DNA from: Stercorarius parasiticus | Lineage: Eukaryota; Chordata; Aves; Charadriiformes; Stercorariidae | NCBI GenBank assembly: GCA_013396915.1 | Contig: VWZL01000110.1 | Span: 1 to 64,000, forward strand | Length of the DNA stretch: 64,000 nt | Direction of reading: 5' to 3' | In this document: positions 37,803 to 50,854 of the stretch, one piece after another | Layout: every line of letters begins with the position of its first letter | How positions within the stretch are numbered: position 1 is the first letter of the stretch | Position numbers and translations under genes: made by a program | The notes under the pieces: model-generated | What the model saw: only the letters and a program-made list of their open reading frames with translations | Told to the model about the DNA's origin: nothing | Database searches by the model: none

Positions 37803-37896
37803 CCATAGTTTCCATTGTTAGGTTGAGAGCACTGTTGGCTTTTCTATATTGCAGTGATCCTGAAAATAACTTGGTCAAGAATGGAAACTGTAAACC
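37803..37896 (+). repeat. Unnamed dispersed repeat, copy B
   Basis: Partner of the segment at 35742-35836, in the same orientation and about 2.07 kb apart. Similarity is lost after TGTAAACC, where this copy runs into a T-rich stretch and then CR1 ORF1 sequence about 65 bp later. Whether the CR1 landed beside it or the segment belongs to a CR1 5' region is unresolved. Confidence 0.6.
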
Positions 37897-37961
37897 TACA
37901 TTTTTGATGCTTCTTTTTTTGATGGTCTTTCTCATCTTCAGTGTTTTTCTATCTCCACCTG

Positions 37962-40676
37962 TAGGTGATAGTGTGTTAGCCTGGATGTGTAAAAGTATTC
38001 TAGTATCTGGTACAAACCCTGGCAATGAAAATAAGAATGAAATAAAAGCCGGGCCTGAATTGATTTTTCAGGTAGGCAGCAATGAAGCTGCAACAAGAAG
38101 TCCAAGGGCAATCAAGAGAGACTTCAGGGCCTTAGGACAACTAGTTAAAGGATCAGGAGCAGAAATAGTGTTCTCTTTCTTTCCCATTGCAGGGAATGAT
38201 GAGTGAAGAAACAGGAAGAGCCAGCAGATCAATACCTGGCTCCAAGCCTGGTGTCACCAGCAGAATTTTCAGTTTTTTGATCATGGGTAGGTTTATACAT
38301 CACCAGGCCTGCTGGCAACAGACAGGGTACACCTGTGTCAAAGGAGGAAATAGATCTTTGCACAGGAGGTAGCAGGGCTCATTGAAAGATCATTAAACTA
38401 GATTTGAAGGGAGAAAGGAATAAAACCAGGGTCACTACAGATAAGCCTGGGGCGGCATGCCAGTGTTAGCAAGGTCCTTCAGTCTGCTGTCTCAGTGGAG
38501 GTAAGGGAGGCAGATCCATGCGGCAGCAAAGATGCAAGGATTATTGATTTGTTAGAAACTATGGAAGCACCTCAGAATGGTCACGTAGGAATTAGGGCTT
38601 CTCCTCCAAAAAAGGTGGCGAGATCAATAGCTCAAGTGAAGTGCATTTACACCAATGCATGCATCATGGGCAACAAACAGGACGAGCTGGAAACCATTCT
38701 GCAGCAGAAAAACTATGATATAGTTGTCATCACAAAACCACAGTGGAATGACTTGCATGACTGGAATGCTGAAATGTATGGCTATAAACTCTTCAGAAGG
38801 CCTAGGCAAGGAAGGAGAGGTGGTGGCATAGTCATGTATATTAGGGAGTGTTTTGGTTGTCTAGAGCTTAATGATGGTGATGATAGAGTTGGGTGTTTAT
38901 GGGTAAGAATAAGGGGAAAGCCAACAAGGCTGATATCATGGTGGGAATCTGTTATACACCACCCAACCAGGATGGTGAGGCAGACTCTATAAGCAGCAGG
39001 GCGAAATATAGTGACAAAACATGAGGAAAAATCTGAGGTACTTAATGCATTTTTTGCCTTAGTCTTTGCCTCAGTAAGACTAGTTGTTCTCAAGGTACCT
39101 GGTCCCCTGAGCTGGAAGACAGGGACGGGGAGCAGAGTGAAGCTCCCATAATCCAAGGGGAAACAGTTAGTAACCTGCTACACCACTTAGGCACACACAA
39201 GTCTGTGGGGCTGGATGAGATCCACCCAAGGGTACTGAGGGAGCTGGTGGAAGTGTTCACCAAGCTACTTTCCATCATTTGTCAGCAGTCCTGGTTAACC
39301 AGGGAGGTCCCAGTTGACTGGAAGTTAGCAAATGAGACACCCATCTACAAGAAGGTCCAGAAGGAGTATCTGGGGAACTACAGGCCTGTCAGTCTGACTT
39401 CGGTGCTGGGGAAGGCTATGGAGCCATCACGTAGCATGTACAGGACAACAAGGTGATCAGGCACAGTCAGCATGAGTTTATGAAAGGCAGGTTCTGCTTG
39501 ACAAACCTGATCTAGCCCACTGGGTGGATGAGGGAAAGGCTGTGGATGTTGTCTACCTAGGCTTTAGTAAAGCCTTTGACACTGTTTCCTACAGTATCCT
39601 TCTGGAGCAATTGGCTACATATGGCTTGAACAGGCATTCTCTTCGATAGGTAAAAAACTGGATGGCTGGCTGGACTGAAAGGGTTGTGGTGAATGGAGAT
39701 AAACCCAGTTGGAGGCTGGTCACAACTGGTGTTCCCCAGGGCTCAGTACTGGGGCTTGTTCTGTTTAATATCTTTATCAATGGTCTGGATGAGGGGATCA
39801 AGTGCACCCTCAGTAAGTTTGCAGACGACACCTAGTTGGGCAGGAGTGCTGATCTGCTTGAGGGTAGGAAGGCTCTACAGAGGGACCTGGACAGGCTGGA
39901 TTGATGGGCCACAGCCAGCTGTATGAGGTTCAACAAGGCCAAATGCCGGGTCCTGCACTTGGATCACAACAACACCATGGAGCACTACAGGCTTAGGGAA
40001 GAGTGGCTGGAGAGCTACCTAGTGGAAATTGGACCTGGGGGTGTTGGTAGACAGCTGGCTGAATATGAGCTGGCAGTGTGCCAGGTGGCCAAGGTCAATA
40101 GCATCCTGGCTTGTATCAGAAATATTGTGGCCAGAACTAGGAAAGTGATTGTCCTTCTGTACTCGGCATTGGTGAGGCCGCACCTCGAGCCCCTTATTAC
40201 AAGTCAGAAATTGAGGTGCTAGAGTGTGTCCAAAGAAGGGCAATGAGGCTGGTGAGGAGTCTGGAGAATAAGTCGCATAAGGAGCGGCTGAGGGAGCTGG
40301 GATTGTTTAGCCTGGAGAAAAGGAGACTCAGGGGAGACCTTATCGCTCTCTACAACTACCTGAAAGGAGGTTGTAATGAGGTGGGGGTCGGTCTCTTCTC
40401 CCAAGTAACAAGCAATAGGACAAGAGGAAACAGCCTTAAGTTGTGCCAGGGGAGGTTTAGGAAGGATATTATGAAAAGGTTCCTCACAGAAAGGGTTATC
40501 AAGCATTGGAACAGGCTGTCCAGGGAAGCGGTTAAATCACCATCCCTGGAGGTATTTAAAAGATGTGTAGATGTGGCGCTTAAGGACATGAATTAGTGGT
40601 GGACTTGGTAGTGCTAGGTTAATGGTTGGACTTGATGATCTTAAAGGTTTTTTCCAACCGAAACGATTCTATGATC
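37962..40676 (+). mobile_element. Long CR1 LINE with ORF1, endonuclease and RT remnants
   Basis: This is the longest CR1 here. A GDS triplet (37965-37973), a VGSNE block (about 38072), the stretch AIKRDFRALGQLVKGSG (38110-38160), INTWLQAWC (38228-38254) and a D-x-V-H-L block (about 38322) fit the SGNH-esterase-like CR1 ORF1 protein, which ends at TAG near 38403. ORF2 follows: endonuclease N-terminal sequence (TNACIMGNKQDELETILQQK, then RRGGGIVMYIREC; 38640-38860), a deletion near 38990-39030, then RT sequence (LDEIHPRVLRELVE; NYRPVSLTSVLGKAME at about 39378-39425). RT motif A reads VYLGFSKAFD, so its first Asp is Gly, and motif C reads FADDT followed at once by TAG (39832). Post-RT sequence (39923-40593) is partly open. 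The 3' end is AACGATTCTATGATC at about 40660-40676. A TGA splits ORF1 at 38204. The element is inactive. Confidence 0.93.
40216..40596 (+). pseudogene. CR1 ORF2 C-terminal fragment, open frame of 126 codons
   Basis: Part of the CR1 at 37962-40676. It reads from [17 protein letters not shown] through [20 protein letters not shown] and [19 protein letters not shown] to a natural stop, the conserved end of CR1 ORF2 downstream of the reverse transcriptase. It is open only by survival, because the preceding RT frame is broken by stops, so no functional product is expected. A homologous - strand frame lies at 55354-55797. Confidence 0.85.
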
Positions 40677-40997
40677 TGAACTAACAACTCAATCATACTT
40701 TGTTGTCAATTAAGAGAAATAAATACTTTCATAGAGCTAGGTAGCCAGCCCTGTTTAGACATCTGTATTAAGATGAGATTAATCTTACTTTAGAACTGTT
40801 TCTCACCAGTAAACTGACAACTTTCCTCTTCTTACCTTCATGAGGAAAAGCAGGTCTCAGACAATGCTGTCATTTTATATCCTTCATCCTGTAGAGCTTT
40901 CATTTGTATGGTCCTGTAAGAATACTTTCTGTTTTGTCTTTTTTACATGTAGGTCAGGGTCACTGAAAAACTCATGGTACTGTAATTTCAATTGACA

Positions 40998-41027
40998 TGA
41001 GTATTCCTGAGCATTCCTGAGCATTCC
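40998..41027 (+). repeat. Triple 10-bp tandem repeat
   Basis: TGAGTATTCC, TGAGCATTCC and TGAGCATTCC stand head to tail. One position differs in the first unit. Confidence 0.85.
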
Positions 41028-44000
41028 CAGACACATATCTTTATGCTCTTAGACATGGCTGCATCAATGACAATATATGTAAGAATCTGAACTAGTGTCA
41101 GCTGAATGAACTCAAAATGAGCAAAAGATAAATAATAACAATAGGAAGAATAGGATCTTCATTTTGGCTGACTGGTGAAGGCAAGGAAGGGAGAAGTGGG
41201 GACCTACTTTTCTCTGTTTTCATCTTGGACTAGCAGAAAAAACAGAGTTAAAATAATCATTGTCATTACTTAATAAAAAGAGAGTCAACATGTCTCTTAA
41301 ACAAAACATTCAGTTGGCACTGTTCAGAAAGACAGGGACCAGGAAAAGTATTACTTGTATCTTCATTGGGACCCCTGGATACTACAAGAATAAAATAATA
41401 AAGACTATTTACCTGATAGATAGTAGAGAGGAAGGAAAATTGAGCTTCAGTGTTAGCTCACAGGGGTCAAAAAGGGAAGGAACCAGATTCTGTTTCCAAC
41501 TTCCTCACTGCCTAGGTATGTTATTAGCAGACTGTGGTTTGATTAACATAAACAGGATTTTAAGAATTTGACCCTTAGACTCATTATCCCTAAAAACCTG
41601 AGACTGACCTAACATTTAAACACTCAAGAAAAGTATTGTAAAAAGAAATGTACAATATTGTAAAAATGATAAATATGGGGGGGTTGAGGGGGGTGTTTTG
41701 TTTTTATTTTTACTAGAGAGCTGATGTTCAAAAGAAGAAGCTATAAAGAAGAAAAGGCTACATGGTCTGAAAGCTAAATGAAAAGACATAGCAGCTTCCA
41801 GTGATAGCAACAAAATCAATAAGAGGATACTAGCTGTCTTCACATTAGCTTGTGTAGTTGGGCAAGATTTCTGGAAAAGAAAATTAATTTGAACTGAAGC
41901 CAGACAAATCATGTATGTAGCTTAAAAATCTATAAAAGAAAAAAAAAAGATAAAGAATGCAACAATGCTTAGTCTGTCTCTGCTTTCTCCTGATCACTTT
42001 TTAAAAAATCATCATTTAATGATATTATTTAATTATTTTGCAAATGTAGCTGTCTTGTTCTGCTGGAGGAAGAATTTAATTGGTTATAAATGGCAAAATA
42101 TGAGCTTAATTACAAAAAGAAAGCCAGAAAACTAAATTCACCTAATAAAAATACTTAGTCATGGCCTATTTTGTTGTAGTGCTGGATACACAGAGTACAA
42201 TTGCCATTTCAAAATTACTCACTTTTTTTCCTTCAGCATTATTCTTTAAGACAAATTACTTTCAATATATGTCAGCACATGTTCAATGTCAAAAAGTGTC
42301 CAAATATTATTATATATTTTTCCTGTAAAGAGAAGAGAAAAGCTTATAATCCATATAGTAAAGGGTGAACTGGTTACAGAGCTTACTGTAGCATGCCTCT
42401 TGAGCATTCATTTGCTTAAACTGCAAGAAGCAAATGAAGCTGAACTTCCTTCCCCAATGTTGATTGTGCTTGCTGACCTCTGCTAGGGCCAGAAGTACTG
42501 CTGTGTGATGCTGTCACTTCCTTCACAGTTGTAACTTGGCACTGTGGCTATTGTCCCTTCAGCAGGGAACCCTTGATTTGGTGGAAGATCAGAAGGCATT
42601 GCCTGCGTCTAGCATATTTATAAACTAACATATGTTACTGTAATCCAGAATCTTGACTGTCCAGGGCAATAGAATGAAAAATAACAGGGCTTATACATGA
42701 CTACATACATACTTTTAAATTTTTTTTTTAAAAACAGCTCGCTGTTTTAAGTCTGTCCTTTGTTCAAAATCTTGTTCATACTGGAATTAAATATTGAGTT
42801 TAAATAACGTAGCACATGGAATCAAGTAAGTATTTTTGCCAATCCTAACCACTTCATACTCAATAAAACTGACAATTCCTATATACAAATGATGTTTTGG
42901 TTCATTACAATTTGCTTACTTTACTGTCAAACAGCATTTTGGTTTTGTTGCAAGATAAACTAATGTTAAGGGTCTAAGTAGAATTCTGATGTTGGTCAGG
43001 TTCCTTGAAATGTATCTGCATTCTATTTATAGGTAGCTGTTTGCATCTAGTGATTATTAAGATAAAAACTTTATTTGCTTTTAGTCTTTTTACAAATATT
43101 TATCACTGATCTATTTTTTTTTATTTAGTAGCAATCTGAAAGCACAATTCAAAACAAGAATTGAGGTGTTTACACTGTGAAATGTTTGCTAATTTTGCAA
43201 GCATTTTATCTGTTCTCAGTGCTATGAATACTTCTCAGTAAGTAAGAGTATCATTTAAAACTTAAATTATTCTCAACCAAATAGATTCCTATTGTTTTTT
43301 TTTCAGAAAGGAAAGCCTGATTTGAGTCCACCAAACCCAAAGTTATTAATTTGATACCCTAGAATTTTGAAACAGTATTAATTGAATGATTTTTTTTTGC
43401 CACTACAGAAAAATTAAAACCTTCCATTAGCTAAGTCTGGAGAATGCCCAGAGAGAATATTGACAGTTAACAGCCTCAAAACACTTTCTACGTGGAGCTG
43501 AAAACAAGTCTCATATTTCATGAAGTTACTGTTCCTTTCTCTGGGTCAGGTTATAATTTTAGGTTTGATTAGAGGAGTTTGCACTTCAAGTGGGCAAATA
43601 GCTGCCAGAATTCTCCAGAGGAAAAAAACAGAAAAAAAAACCCAAAGCAAAACCAAAACACCCTCGAGCATTATATGTTATCAGAGTTTAAATCCACAGC
43701 AGAAAAAAACATATTGACTTAATAACCAACAAAGATTCAGCCTTTTGCTGAACTCATGTAGTTGACTTAATTGGAGCTTACTTTTATTTCAGATTAAAGC
43801 AGACGCAAAATTGCCCTTGTTCATGAACACAATCCTTGACTTAATCTACACTTAGTGTTGCCTGTAGTTGAATCTAGGCTATAAATGAACTGACAAAGCT
43901 CAAGATACCTTTTATGTCTAACTTAGGAACTATGAGCTACATCAAGGCCTCTCCTATGCTTATTTTTGGTGTGTTCCTATTTCAGTATCACACAACCTGA

Positions 44001-44117
44001 ACAAAGCATGAATGGCACAGGAAAAAATTCTACCACTGCAAGGGAAGACAAACATGGCATGGTAAATTAGCAGATTTTACTGCATGTGATGCTTGAAGAA
44101 CTGCATTTAAATTATTG

Positions 44118-44225
44118 TCTCAGTCTTGTTCTGATTCACACTAACTTTCTTTTGGTATAAATCTGTTGTCTACAGTGATTCTAGATTGTTAAAGTGGTGT
44201 AAATCAAAACAAAATTTGACCCTTA
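44118..44225. repeat. Decayed palindromic MITE-like element
   Basis: TCTGATTCACACT, GGTATAAATCTG, GTGGTGTAAATC and AAATTTGACCCTT follow the order of an old sauropsid repeat in which 'ttacactggtgtaaatc' blocks flank a self-complementary centre and the ends read 'gatcagaatttggccc'. The call rests on recalled pattern only. Confidence 0.45.
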
Positions 44226-45629
44226 AAATATTTACGGCATTTTTTTTTGTTACTTTTTTGTAGTTCTATCCTTTGCAGTCTGCTAAAACACAAAATGCAT
44301 ATGAAAGGACAAAGTAGTACATTTTTACTTGTCTATCATGTTTCAGAATGTAATTTTTAAAAAGTACAAACAAATTAAACAGTTGCACCTAGATTTTGAA
44401 CTGTCATTCAGAGCACAGTATTCACAATTGTCTTTCAGTTTCCTTTTGTTGCATCTCATGATATGATGAGCACTTTCTTCATCGAAAGTTTGCTAATGAG
44501 TCCACAAAAAAATGATTAAAAAATGATGTATGAGTCTATATGCTTTCAACTTTACATCAAATCACATTGACTGAAATATTACAGTAACCAGTAAGGTAAC
44601 TACCTACCTATTTTCACTTGTGCTTTGAAAAATGAAGGCTTGTTTAAAAAATATGCTATACTTTAAATTGTAGAATTGCTTTTTCCACAGCATTACTGTT
44701 TCTGAATCCAAATTGCCAAAGATCAGCTCTGTCTATGAGCCTCTTTGAGTTGTCTGCATTTTCTTTTCCTCATTTAAAAATAGAAAAGGGTGTGGAAAAA
44801 TACATTTCTATTCAAATGAATCCACTTCTACATAATAAAACAAATGCTGCAATGTGATCCTGTTCAGGCAAACAGCTCAAGAAAGAAACTGCAAGCTTTT
44901 TTTTACTTCACTGCTATGCCTTATTGCCAAAGTAAAACACTTCAGGGATGTATTAAATATGCATGCTATTCTTTTTTCTAATTTTAGTGTGAGAATTACC
45001 CTCAGAACTGTGTTTATACAGTATGCAGAATATAGCAGGTCTGTAGCAGAGTTAAGAAACCCATGAGGAGGTATCAAAGTTTATGCATCTTACTTCAAAT
45101 TAAATCTCTGGATCAGCAGGGTGTTTTCCTCTTATCTTTTATAGAGGCAAGGAGATAGGTTGAGAAATGTGTTAGGTGCCTTGTGCTTCGTTGTCATTTT
45201 TATCCTTTACTTTCTAAAGCTAAAGAGACCCATTAAAACTGTTCATGATAAGCTCTAAAATGTTATTTGCTATCATTTGTTTTTACAGTTCTGTGAGATA
45301 TTTTGTTTTTTCTAGGAGTCCTGACTTGGAATAATTTTAAGTATCTGCATCAACAACAAAACAAAAAAAATGCCTTACATAGCCTCCTTTTGTGAGCTTT
45401 TAAGCTTTCATTTTAGAACTAAAAGATCTATCTGAAATCCAATTTTGCAAAAAAATTATGTTTCACTAGGATTTGATATTTTTGTGGGGTTAATTTACAA
45501 TGATCATTGCCCAAATTCCTTTTCCAAATGAAGTATTGACTATTTACTTCTTTATTTGAAATTGGAATTTAAAGGTAATGTAATCTTAAAAAAAATAATC
45601 AAAAATCTAAAAATGGCACTTAATTAATG

Positions 45630-45755
45630 ACTTCATTCAGGGAGGCATATAAGTACCTGCTTCAAACCCATTACTTAATTTGAGTCCCATTAAAGTCAGT
45701 GGGAGGTAAGCACCTCCTTAAAGTTAAATAAGTATTAATATGCCTTGAAACAATG
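45630..45755. repeat. Palindromic interspersed repeat, both arms visible
   Basis: The left arm (ATTCAGGGAGGCATATAAGTAC, split over 45635-45656) and the right arm (AGTATTAATATGCCTTGAA at about 45731-45749) are imperfect inverted copies. The centre reads TCCCATTAAAGTCAGTGGGA (45684-45703), itself nearly self-complementary. Flanking TTAAAGTTAAATAAG matches the internal 'cttaaagttaagcatg' motif of an old repeat common in turtles. No protein is encoded. Confidence 0.6.
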
Positions 45756-46122
45756 TCTATAAATACAGGTTTAGAGGAACACAACATTAATTTGCTCATC
45801 TGGCCATGCTGCAGGACTCTGTCCAGTTGGGAGTCACTGAACTCCTTGCAACACAGCCACAATAGCTTATTAAGGACACTTAACTAGGTTGTAAGATACT
45901 AATGATCAAGCTTTTGTTTCTAGTCATGTATAACCACAAGGAAACAGAAATTTAATTACTCAGTTAAGTTCTCTGAAGTGTTAGGGTTTTTGTGATAATA
46001 TGACAAGAGATACCTGCATGAATCACAGAGCGAATCCAAGTGCCACATTTGGGCTGAAGTTTCTGCTAACATCTGCGTACATAAAGGCTAAATGATGAAA
46101 TACCTAATGGTCTTCTCTCTTG

Positions 46123-46178
46123 AAGGCCTGATCTAAATTCCATTAAAATCATTGGAAAACTTCCCACTGACTTCAGTC
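46123..46178. repeat. Palindromic interspersed repeat, short copy
   Basis: AGGCCTGATCTAAATTCCAT, then ATCATTGGAAAACTTCCCAC and TGACTTCAGT, match the 'ggcctgatccaaagcccattgaagtcaatgg' pattern of the same class as the element 400 bp upstream. Confidence 0.5.
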
Positions 46179-49100
46179 GCCATAGGAGTGTGCTTTTACA
46201 GCTTTCACTCAGGCAATGCTCCCAGGGGACTCAGTGTGAGTTGTACACGGCCAAGATCTAGATAAAAAGAAAACGACTTGGGCAACAGATTTAGAGTAAT
46301 TGAATCTATTTGTTACATTAACATACAGTATTTCACAAGGCGAGATTACACATAAATGTCTTTTATCCAAACTGATAGCCAATCCATTTGAAAAAAACAA
46401 TTCTATTCCATTATGTCTCTTCATGGTGTTGTGTACAACCACATGAAGTTGGAATATGTGAGATAGACTCAGTATGAAACAACGTAATCAAATATGGCAG
46501 CGTCATACCACTGCATTAGTAATACAAATACAACATATTTTTAGCATATTTGCTATTATCAATCCACTGCTGGACACAGGACTCCCCATGTCTTACATCT
46601 TCTGCAGTATCTGGTTAGTCTGTACCCCTGCTGTTCCTGATTATCTACCAGATTCTGTCTCTCTGCAATTCTGTTTAGTCTCTTCTGCTGGGATTCCCAG
46701 GCTTTGGCAGCCATTCCAGAACTGTCTTTAAAAATCTGTCATCTTTGCCTTTGGTGTCACTCTTGTACATTGCCATTCTGTTTCTGGATCTGCTTATATG
46801 TTATTTAACATTACTGTCCAATTCATTGCTTTTGCTCCTTAAATATTAATGTAATTCTTATTAATAATTTATTTCATTCTTTGTGGAGCGACTTATATTT
46901 TGATTTTTTTTTTTCCAGTTGTGGAAAAAACACACTTTAATTGTGTATTATTAACAAGGAAATTATTGTATCAGTTTTACAAACTTTCTTCTGGATGGGT
47001 ACATTCACTGATGTGCATACAGTCGGCACAAGTCTGTGCATTATTTCGATCCCACTTACAGTTTCAAAAAGGTGTTTAGTAAGGATCTTACACTTTTTGC
47101 CACAAGAATGAGATCTGCATTCAAATACCTGTCAGGTAGAAGAGGATACATTTTCCAAATTCTCGGCAAATGCTTTGCGTATTATGTTAATGGCTAGCAT
47201 GACGTAACATGTTCATTTTTTTTTAATTTGTTTTGTCTTACATGTCTGTTCTTTTTGTTTGTTTTGGCCTTCAGGTGTATTCCATGAACTCTATCTTTAT
47301 TTGAACACTAGAACTGGTTGAAAAAAGCAATTGCTTCAATGAAAAACATCACTAACATTTCACAAATGTCAACATTTTTACTGAATGCCTGAAAACACTT
47401 CTACTTCTCTATGGAAATGTCAGTCAAACAGTCTAGTTTCATAACCAGTAATTGGAAGAGTGGAACTCTGATAATTTGGGACTGGTGGCGGTCTACAAAT
47501 CTTCCCTTTTCCGTATTAGAGAACTCAGTCTGGCCTAGAACTGTGTTAAGTCAAAATTCTTATTGTGTAAGGATTATTCAGAGGTAGATATGGAAATAAT
47601 CTGTGGTCTCAGCTAAAAGAAAAATAAAATCCTCACAACAAACAAGAAAAAACATATTAATTGTCACTAGTTGGAATTACCGATTGGTAGGCTTAAGTAG
47701 AGAAAAAAAGGTCATGAAGAGTGGATTTTATTTTCCACACCTTTGAAAAATATATAACCAAATGAAGTACAGCCATCAGCATAGTTTAGTGCCAATTCCA
47801 TACCCATTATAGAAAAGGCATTTATTATGTTAAAATGAATAATGCTTAGGTTTATGGGATTAAATGGAGTAAAAGACTCATCACAGATCTGTCCCTGCAC
47901 CAAAACACTGTGAAAAGGGAACAAAGACTTATTTTTTATGCTCTATTTAAATATACATNACATTTATATATGGCATATATGCTTACATATTTGTATATAT
48001 TTCCATGTACACCTGTGTGTGTGATTCCAATAGTAAAAGCAGTTACCAGGTTTTTGGTTTTAGCCTGATACTTAGAAAATTAGTTTATTAATTTGTAAAT
48101 AGGTTTCTTTGTGTGAAGGTATGAGTGAGACACGCAAGAAAAATCCCCAGTTTTGATAACTTCTGAAATATGTAAATTATTGATAGATGAGTAGAAAACA
48201 GATCCCAGTAGGTACAGATAAACTCCCCTTCTCATCTGGAAGAATATGTATATACATATAAATATAAATATTTTCCTTTAGGAATCAAACAAATGCAAAG
48301 CTTTATTTTTCTTTTCTGAAAGGGAATTGAACTTCTGGAAGTGTGAGATGCCCTCTTATGGAATTAAAAGCTGGGACAGTAGTTAAGTTATTAATATCTT
48401 TTGAATTATATGAGGGGGTGACAAAAGAAAGAGAGCGATCTAATAAGGTCCTTTTCATAAACTGATGAATCGCCTGTATTTTCAATGAGAGATGAGGTCC
48501 CAAAGCAGCTTAGAAGTTGAAATGATACTGTAGCAGTACTCATGCCATTCTAGTGATTTTCTGCCTTTCCTGTATTTTTTGATTACTAACTTTTAAAATC
48601 CATGGCTTCATTTTTTTGCAACAGCTGAAGTCCTCCCTCAACTTATGTACGTTACAGGCAGTAGAAGACATCAAGTCTAATTTATCTAGTTCTGTTCAGA
48701 AGTTGCTGTTCTTAACTCTAAGATGTATCCCTCTCATTTTGTAGGCAAATGTAAAATTTTCAGGAGCTAACATAACCTTCTTAATATGTCAACTTGACTG
48801 ATGTCTCATTGTGAAGTCTTTGTTCATTGATTCAAAACCTATTTCACACAACTACTTTAAATATATAATGATAAGATTCAAGTCTGCATTCACATCTGGC
48901 CACCTCTTTACCAGAAATACGTTGATTGATGAACTGAAAAGAATGAAGCAACTAACGTGGTCAGGGAATTAAGCTGACTTGATTTAAGATAAGCAGAGAT
49001 TAAAAGAATGTAAGTATTCACAGATTTGTTAAGAGATGGCAAAAAAGCTTCATGGTAATCCCCTGACTATCACTCAAAGATGTACATAGCAAAGATAGAA

Positions 49101-50508
49101 ATGGAAAAGATCACAGAAAAATGTATATGTAGCAGGAAAACAATACAATGAAACTAAAGCAGTCAAAATTGATGTGAAGATCAGAAACTTCCGAGCCTGA
49201 TATCTGATGTATTAGACTAGAATTGTGGTGTGAAAAGTTATATCAGCGGGAATATTTAAGTAAAACTGGACAAAGCATAAATACATGGGATAGCTCTGTG
49301 CAGACAAGAAAGGCAGGAAAAAATTACTATTTAAAAAGAAAGCACTTCTAATCTCTTGATTTTATGACATTGATACTAGGCATGGAGGAAGAATGAAGCC
49401 AAACCAAGCATATATTAAGGACGAATCAAGTAAGAAATATGGGGTGCTTAGATTATCTTGCGATTGCAAATAAGGGGACAAGATTGTTCATATAATGGAG
49501 TTAAATTGACAAAAATCACCATTTATTAGAATTTAGTCCCCTATAACTCTCTTCAGTGCCACACAACTTCTCAGGCTGCCTACTTTCTAGGACTGCTTTA
49601 TCCTGAAGTTCATTATTTACTCTTCTTCTTAGCCTGAATGCTCATTTGCCAATGACAGTCAATTTGTCATGCCTGCTCAGAAGTGCCTATTTTGAGGGAA
49701 CAGGTACTTCTCTTCAGGTTGGAACTCAGATGTGACTTATATGCATGATCTGAGTCCACTGAGAAACCCCAAAACATAAATGTGATTTGCCACTGTCAAG
49801 TTTGTGTATAAACGTCATGTCTCATTTGATAGCTGTGATGTAGCTTAAGCATGAAGTAGGAATTTGTAAGCTTGTTTTTTTGACCCTGTCAGATGGAAAG
49901 ACTTTGGACTTGCATCTCCTAGGACATTGCTGTGACAACCAATCTGTGGAGTATCCTCGGTAGATCTTACATTTTTTAAGGCTAGATCACTGTGCAGTCA
50001 AGGATGAGAGTGTAATGGAGTTAGGAGGAATGCAAACTAATCTTATACAACAGTTAGGGCTCACTTGTAGTAATGGGACTATCTGCAGAGAGATTACAAA
50101 AAAAATGGTAAGCTCAGATGCTATTTTCAACTTCAGTTTTGTTTTGTTTTGTTTTTTTTTTCCTATTAGAAAGAAAAATTCCTACTTGATTAAGTCTTAT
50201 CCTCTGAAGGTGATGAGAAAAACTGATTCAGATAGGTGACATGGTGCATATGTCTAGCATGTCTTACCAGTTTTTGCATAGAAATTAGAATATGAATCTT
50301 CACTGCTTCTGTAAGCAATTTGATTACTCCTCTTCTTGCAGGCATCTAAATTTTTGCTACAGTAGTGTTTAAATTGTGTACCTGTTTTCTGTCTATAGTG
50401 GTATTTCATTAACTGAAGGAACTGAAGTAAATAAGCATGCACACTTACTGATTTAGTAAATATGTAATCATTTGCCTGAGCTGAAAATGTATTAATACAT
50501 GACATGTG

Positions 50509-50535
50509 CATTGACATGTTCAATACATGTCAATG
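50509..50535. repeat. Perfect 11-bp inverted repeat with 5-nt loop
   Basis: CATTGACATGT (50509-50519) and ACATGTCAATG (50525-50535) are exact reverse complements around TCAAT. An additional GACATGTGCATTGACATGT direct repeat lies immediately upstream, so ACATGT occurs three times within 35 bp. Confidence 0.85.
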
Positions 50536-50854
50536 AAGAAAATTGGGAAAATGGCCACATCTCTGTCATATTACAGTATGATAGAATATTACATATGAAA
50601 TTTGGTTATATTCAGTCAAAAAGCAAATAAATTCACCTCTGAAATAGGGGAGAAGAGTTGTGCCTGTGCTAAAAAACAATAAAGGTATCTTACAAATGAG
50701 AAGAGGAAAATGAAAACTACGAGCTAACAGATGTAGTGGAGAAACAGAATACAAAAATATAAAATGAAAGACTCTTATTTGGCTTCAATCTTTTTTTATG
50801 AGCTTAGACAGAGGTCTAAGTTTTTGGAATTTTTAAAAAATGAATTATTCTTTC

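Larger units (their letters stand above)
40677..50854. other. Intergenic desert
   Basis: No coding region is supported in ten kilobases. Contents: a 10-bp triplet repeat (40998-41027), a G-rich run at 41677-41693, palindromic elements at 44118, 45630 and 46123, an N at 47959 in an AT-rich patch, and a perfect hairpin at 50509-50535. Open frames are at most about 103 codons and show no family signature. The AT-rich stretch 42000-42140, with TAAT and ATTA motifs, has the look of non-coding sequence under constraint, but only a cross-species alignment could show it. Confidence 0.5.

Noticed and set aside
37537..38025. 162-codon - strand open frame
   Set aside because: It lies antisense to repeat copy B and the start of the CR1 ORF1 remnant, and has no recognisable domain.
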